Shown piece after piece: positions 4,389 through 5,314 of a stretch of 5,314 nt of DNA (positions are counted from its first letter, which is position 1; the number at the start of each line of letters is the position of its first letter). The notes under the pieces are model-generated. The model was not told where the DNA came from. It did not search any database and saw only the letters and a program-made list of their open reading frames with translations. Source of the DNA: an uncultured Eubacteriales bacterium (lineage in GTDB: Bacteria > Bacillota > Clostridia > Oscillospirales > UMGS1783); contig CAJLRT010000101.1 of the NCBI GenBank assembly GCA_905209135.1, forward strand, positions 1 to 5,314. The letters run 5' to 3'. Position numbers and translations under genes: made by a program.

Positions 4389-5314
4389 TTATACCTGGGC
4401 GAGCGCCTGCTCAATATCGGCCAGTATATCCTCAATATTCTCAATGCCGCAGGAGAACCGGACCAGACCCGGCGTAATCCCGGCTGCGGCGAGCTGTGCG
4501 TCTGTGAGCTGACGGTGCGTGGAGCTTGCGGGGTGCAGCACCGCCGTGCGCACTTCCGCAACGTGCACCTCCAGCGAAGCGAGCTTCAGGCTGTCGATAA
4601 ACTTGGCCGCCTTTTCGCGCGCGCCTTTGACAGAGAAGGATACGACGCCGGATGCGCCGCCCCGGAGATACTTGTGCGCAAGATCGTAATACTTGTCGCC
4701 CTCCAAAAACGGATAATTTACAAACTCAATCTTTTCCTGACCCGCGAGATAGCGGGCCACAGCCAGCGCGTTCGCACTGTGGCGCTCCACGCGCAGCGCA
4801 AGGGTTTCCAGACCGAGGTTGGTAAGCCACGCGGCCTGCGCCGTCGGGCAGAACCCAAAGTCGCGGGTAAGCTGAAGCCTTGCCTTGGTAATATAGGGGC
4901 TGGCGGGGAAATCCTTTACATAGACAAGGCCGTGGTACGACTCGTCCGGCTCCGTCAGTCCGGGATACCTGCCGTTTTTCGCCCAGTCAAAGCTGCCGCC
5001 GTCCACAATCGCGCCGCCCACCACGCAGGCGTGCCCGTCCATATATTTCGTTGTGGAATGGGTCACAATGTCCGCCCCCCACTCAAAGGGCCGGCAGAGA
5101 ACCGGCGTTGCGAACGTGTTGTCCACAATCAGGGGAACGCCCATCTCGTGCGCAACCTTCGCATATTTCTCTATGTCCAGCACAGAGAGTTTGGGGTTGG
5201 CGATCACTTCGCCGAAAATCGCCTTGGTATTGGGCCGGAACGCCGCGCGGATCTCGTCCTCCGTCGCGTCGTTGTCAATAAAGGTACAGTCGATGCCCAT
5301 GTTCTTCATCGTCA
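4389..5314 (-). CDS. metY: O-acetylhomoserine sulfhydrylase (partial, N-terminus outside window)
   Basis: A PLP-dependent enzyme of the Cys/Met metabolism family that makes homocysteine from O-acetylhomoserine and sulfide, feeding methionine synthesis in the cytoplasm. About 307 residues are visible of the usual 420-430. Counting from the Met at 5309, the cofactor-binding aspartate is in IVDNTFATP (about residue 63), and the Schiff-base lysine is K88 in HSTTKYMDGH (codon 5046-5048). The segment LTEPDESYHGLVY and the C-terminal VRFSCGIENIEDILADIEQAL, whose Arg binds the substrate carboxylate, are typical of MetY rather than of cystathionine gamma-synthase or lyase. The Met at 5309 is internal: the frame continues through ACG to the window edge, and the N-terminal tetramer and PLP-phosphate-binding portion are missing. 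No frameshift is seen. Any promoter or riboswitch lies to the right of the window. A strong terminator follows the TAA. Confidence 0.95.
   Translation of the reverse strand, partial: TMKNMGIDCTFIDNDATEDEIRAAFRPNTKAIFGEVIANPKLSVLDIEKYAKVAHEMGVPLIVDNTFATPVLCRPFEWGADIVTHSTTKYMDGHACVVGGAIVDGGSFDWAKNGRYPGLTEPDESYHGLVYVKDFPASPYITKARLQLTRDFGFCPTAQAAWLTNLGLETLALRVERHSANALAVARYLAGQEKIEFVNYPFLEGDKYYDLAHKYLRGGASGVVSFSVKGAREKAAKFIDSLKLASLEVHVAEVRTAVLHPASSTHRQLTDAQLAAAGITPGLVRFSCGIENIEDILADIEQALAQV

Noticed and set aside
5307..5309. Start codon of metY at 5309
   Set aside because: The frame remains open to the window edge and about 120 residues of the family's N-terminal domain would be missing, so this Met is internal.

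Overview
The window reads as a GC-rich chromosome segment of a Gram-positive anaerobe, most likely a member of the Clostridia (Bacillota). The pointers are strong AAGGAGG-type ribosome binding sites, short intergenic gaps with classic hairpin-plus-T-tract terminators, a textbook TTGACA-17-TATAAT promoter in front of CCA-encoding tRNA genes, uroporphyrinogen-decarboxylase-like paralogues of the kind common in gut Clostridia, and a possible forespore (sigma-G-like) promoter. No mobile element, CRISPR array or rRNA is seen. Genus-level placement is not possible from the sequence alone.

Layout, left to right. (1) 73-2220, plus strand: a two-gene operon of URO-D superfamily proteins (379 and 331 aa) separated by 12 nt, followed by a 12-bp GC-rich hairpin. 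Neither looks like the haem enzyme HemE. Both carry the His-Ser-Cys-Gly motif seen in zinc-dependent corrinoid:coenzyme methyltransferases, but only the first also has the C-terminal cysteines. (2) 2350-2621, plus strand: a compact tRNA unit with a consensus promoter, tRNA-Trp(CCA), a hairpin spacer, tRNA-Thr(GGT) and an intrinsic terminator. (3) 2622-2930: gene-free DNA ending in a possible promoter for (4) 2940-3779, an AraC-family regulator (279 aa). (5) 3780-4076: gene-free but structured DNA containing a minus-strand terminator directly behind the regulator and a strong bidirectional terminator, with about 165 unexplained bases between them. (6) 4077-4196, minus strand: a 39-codon ORF for a very Asn/Gln/Lys-rich basic peptide with its own Shine-Dalgarno and a sigma-G-like promoter. 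(7) 4389-5314, minus strand: the C-terminal three quarters of O-acetylhomoserine sulfhydrylase (MetY), ending at an 18-bp perfect terminator stem; its start lies beyond the right edge.

How they work together: the two URO-D proteins are almost certainly co-transcribed and may act together in one-carbon or methyl-group metabolism, with a corrinoid protein or other partner possibly encoded upstream of the window. The AraC regulator lies downstream, separated by the tRNA unit, so a link to the URO-D operon is conjecture. MetY is housekeeping sulfur/methionine metabolism. The most novel-looking item is the small N/Q/K-rich ORF with its sporulation-type promoter, followed by the unassigned minus-strand interval next to it.
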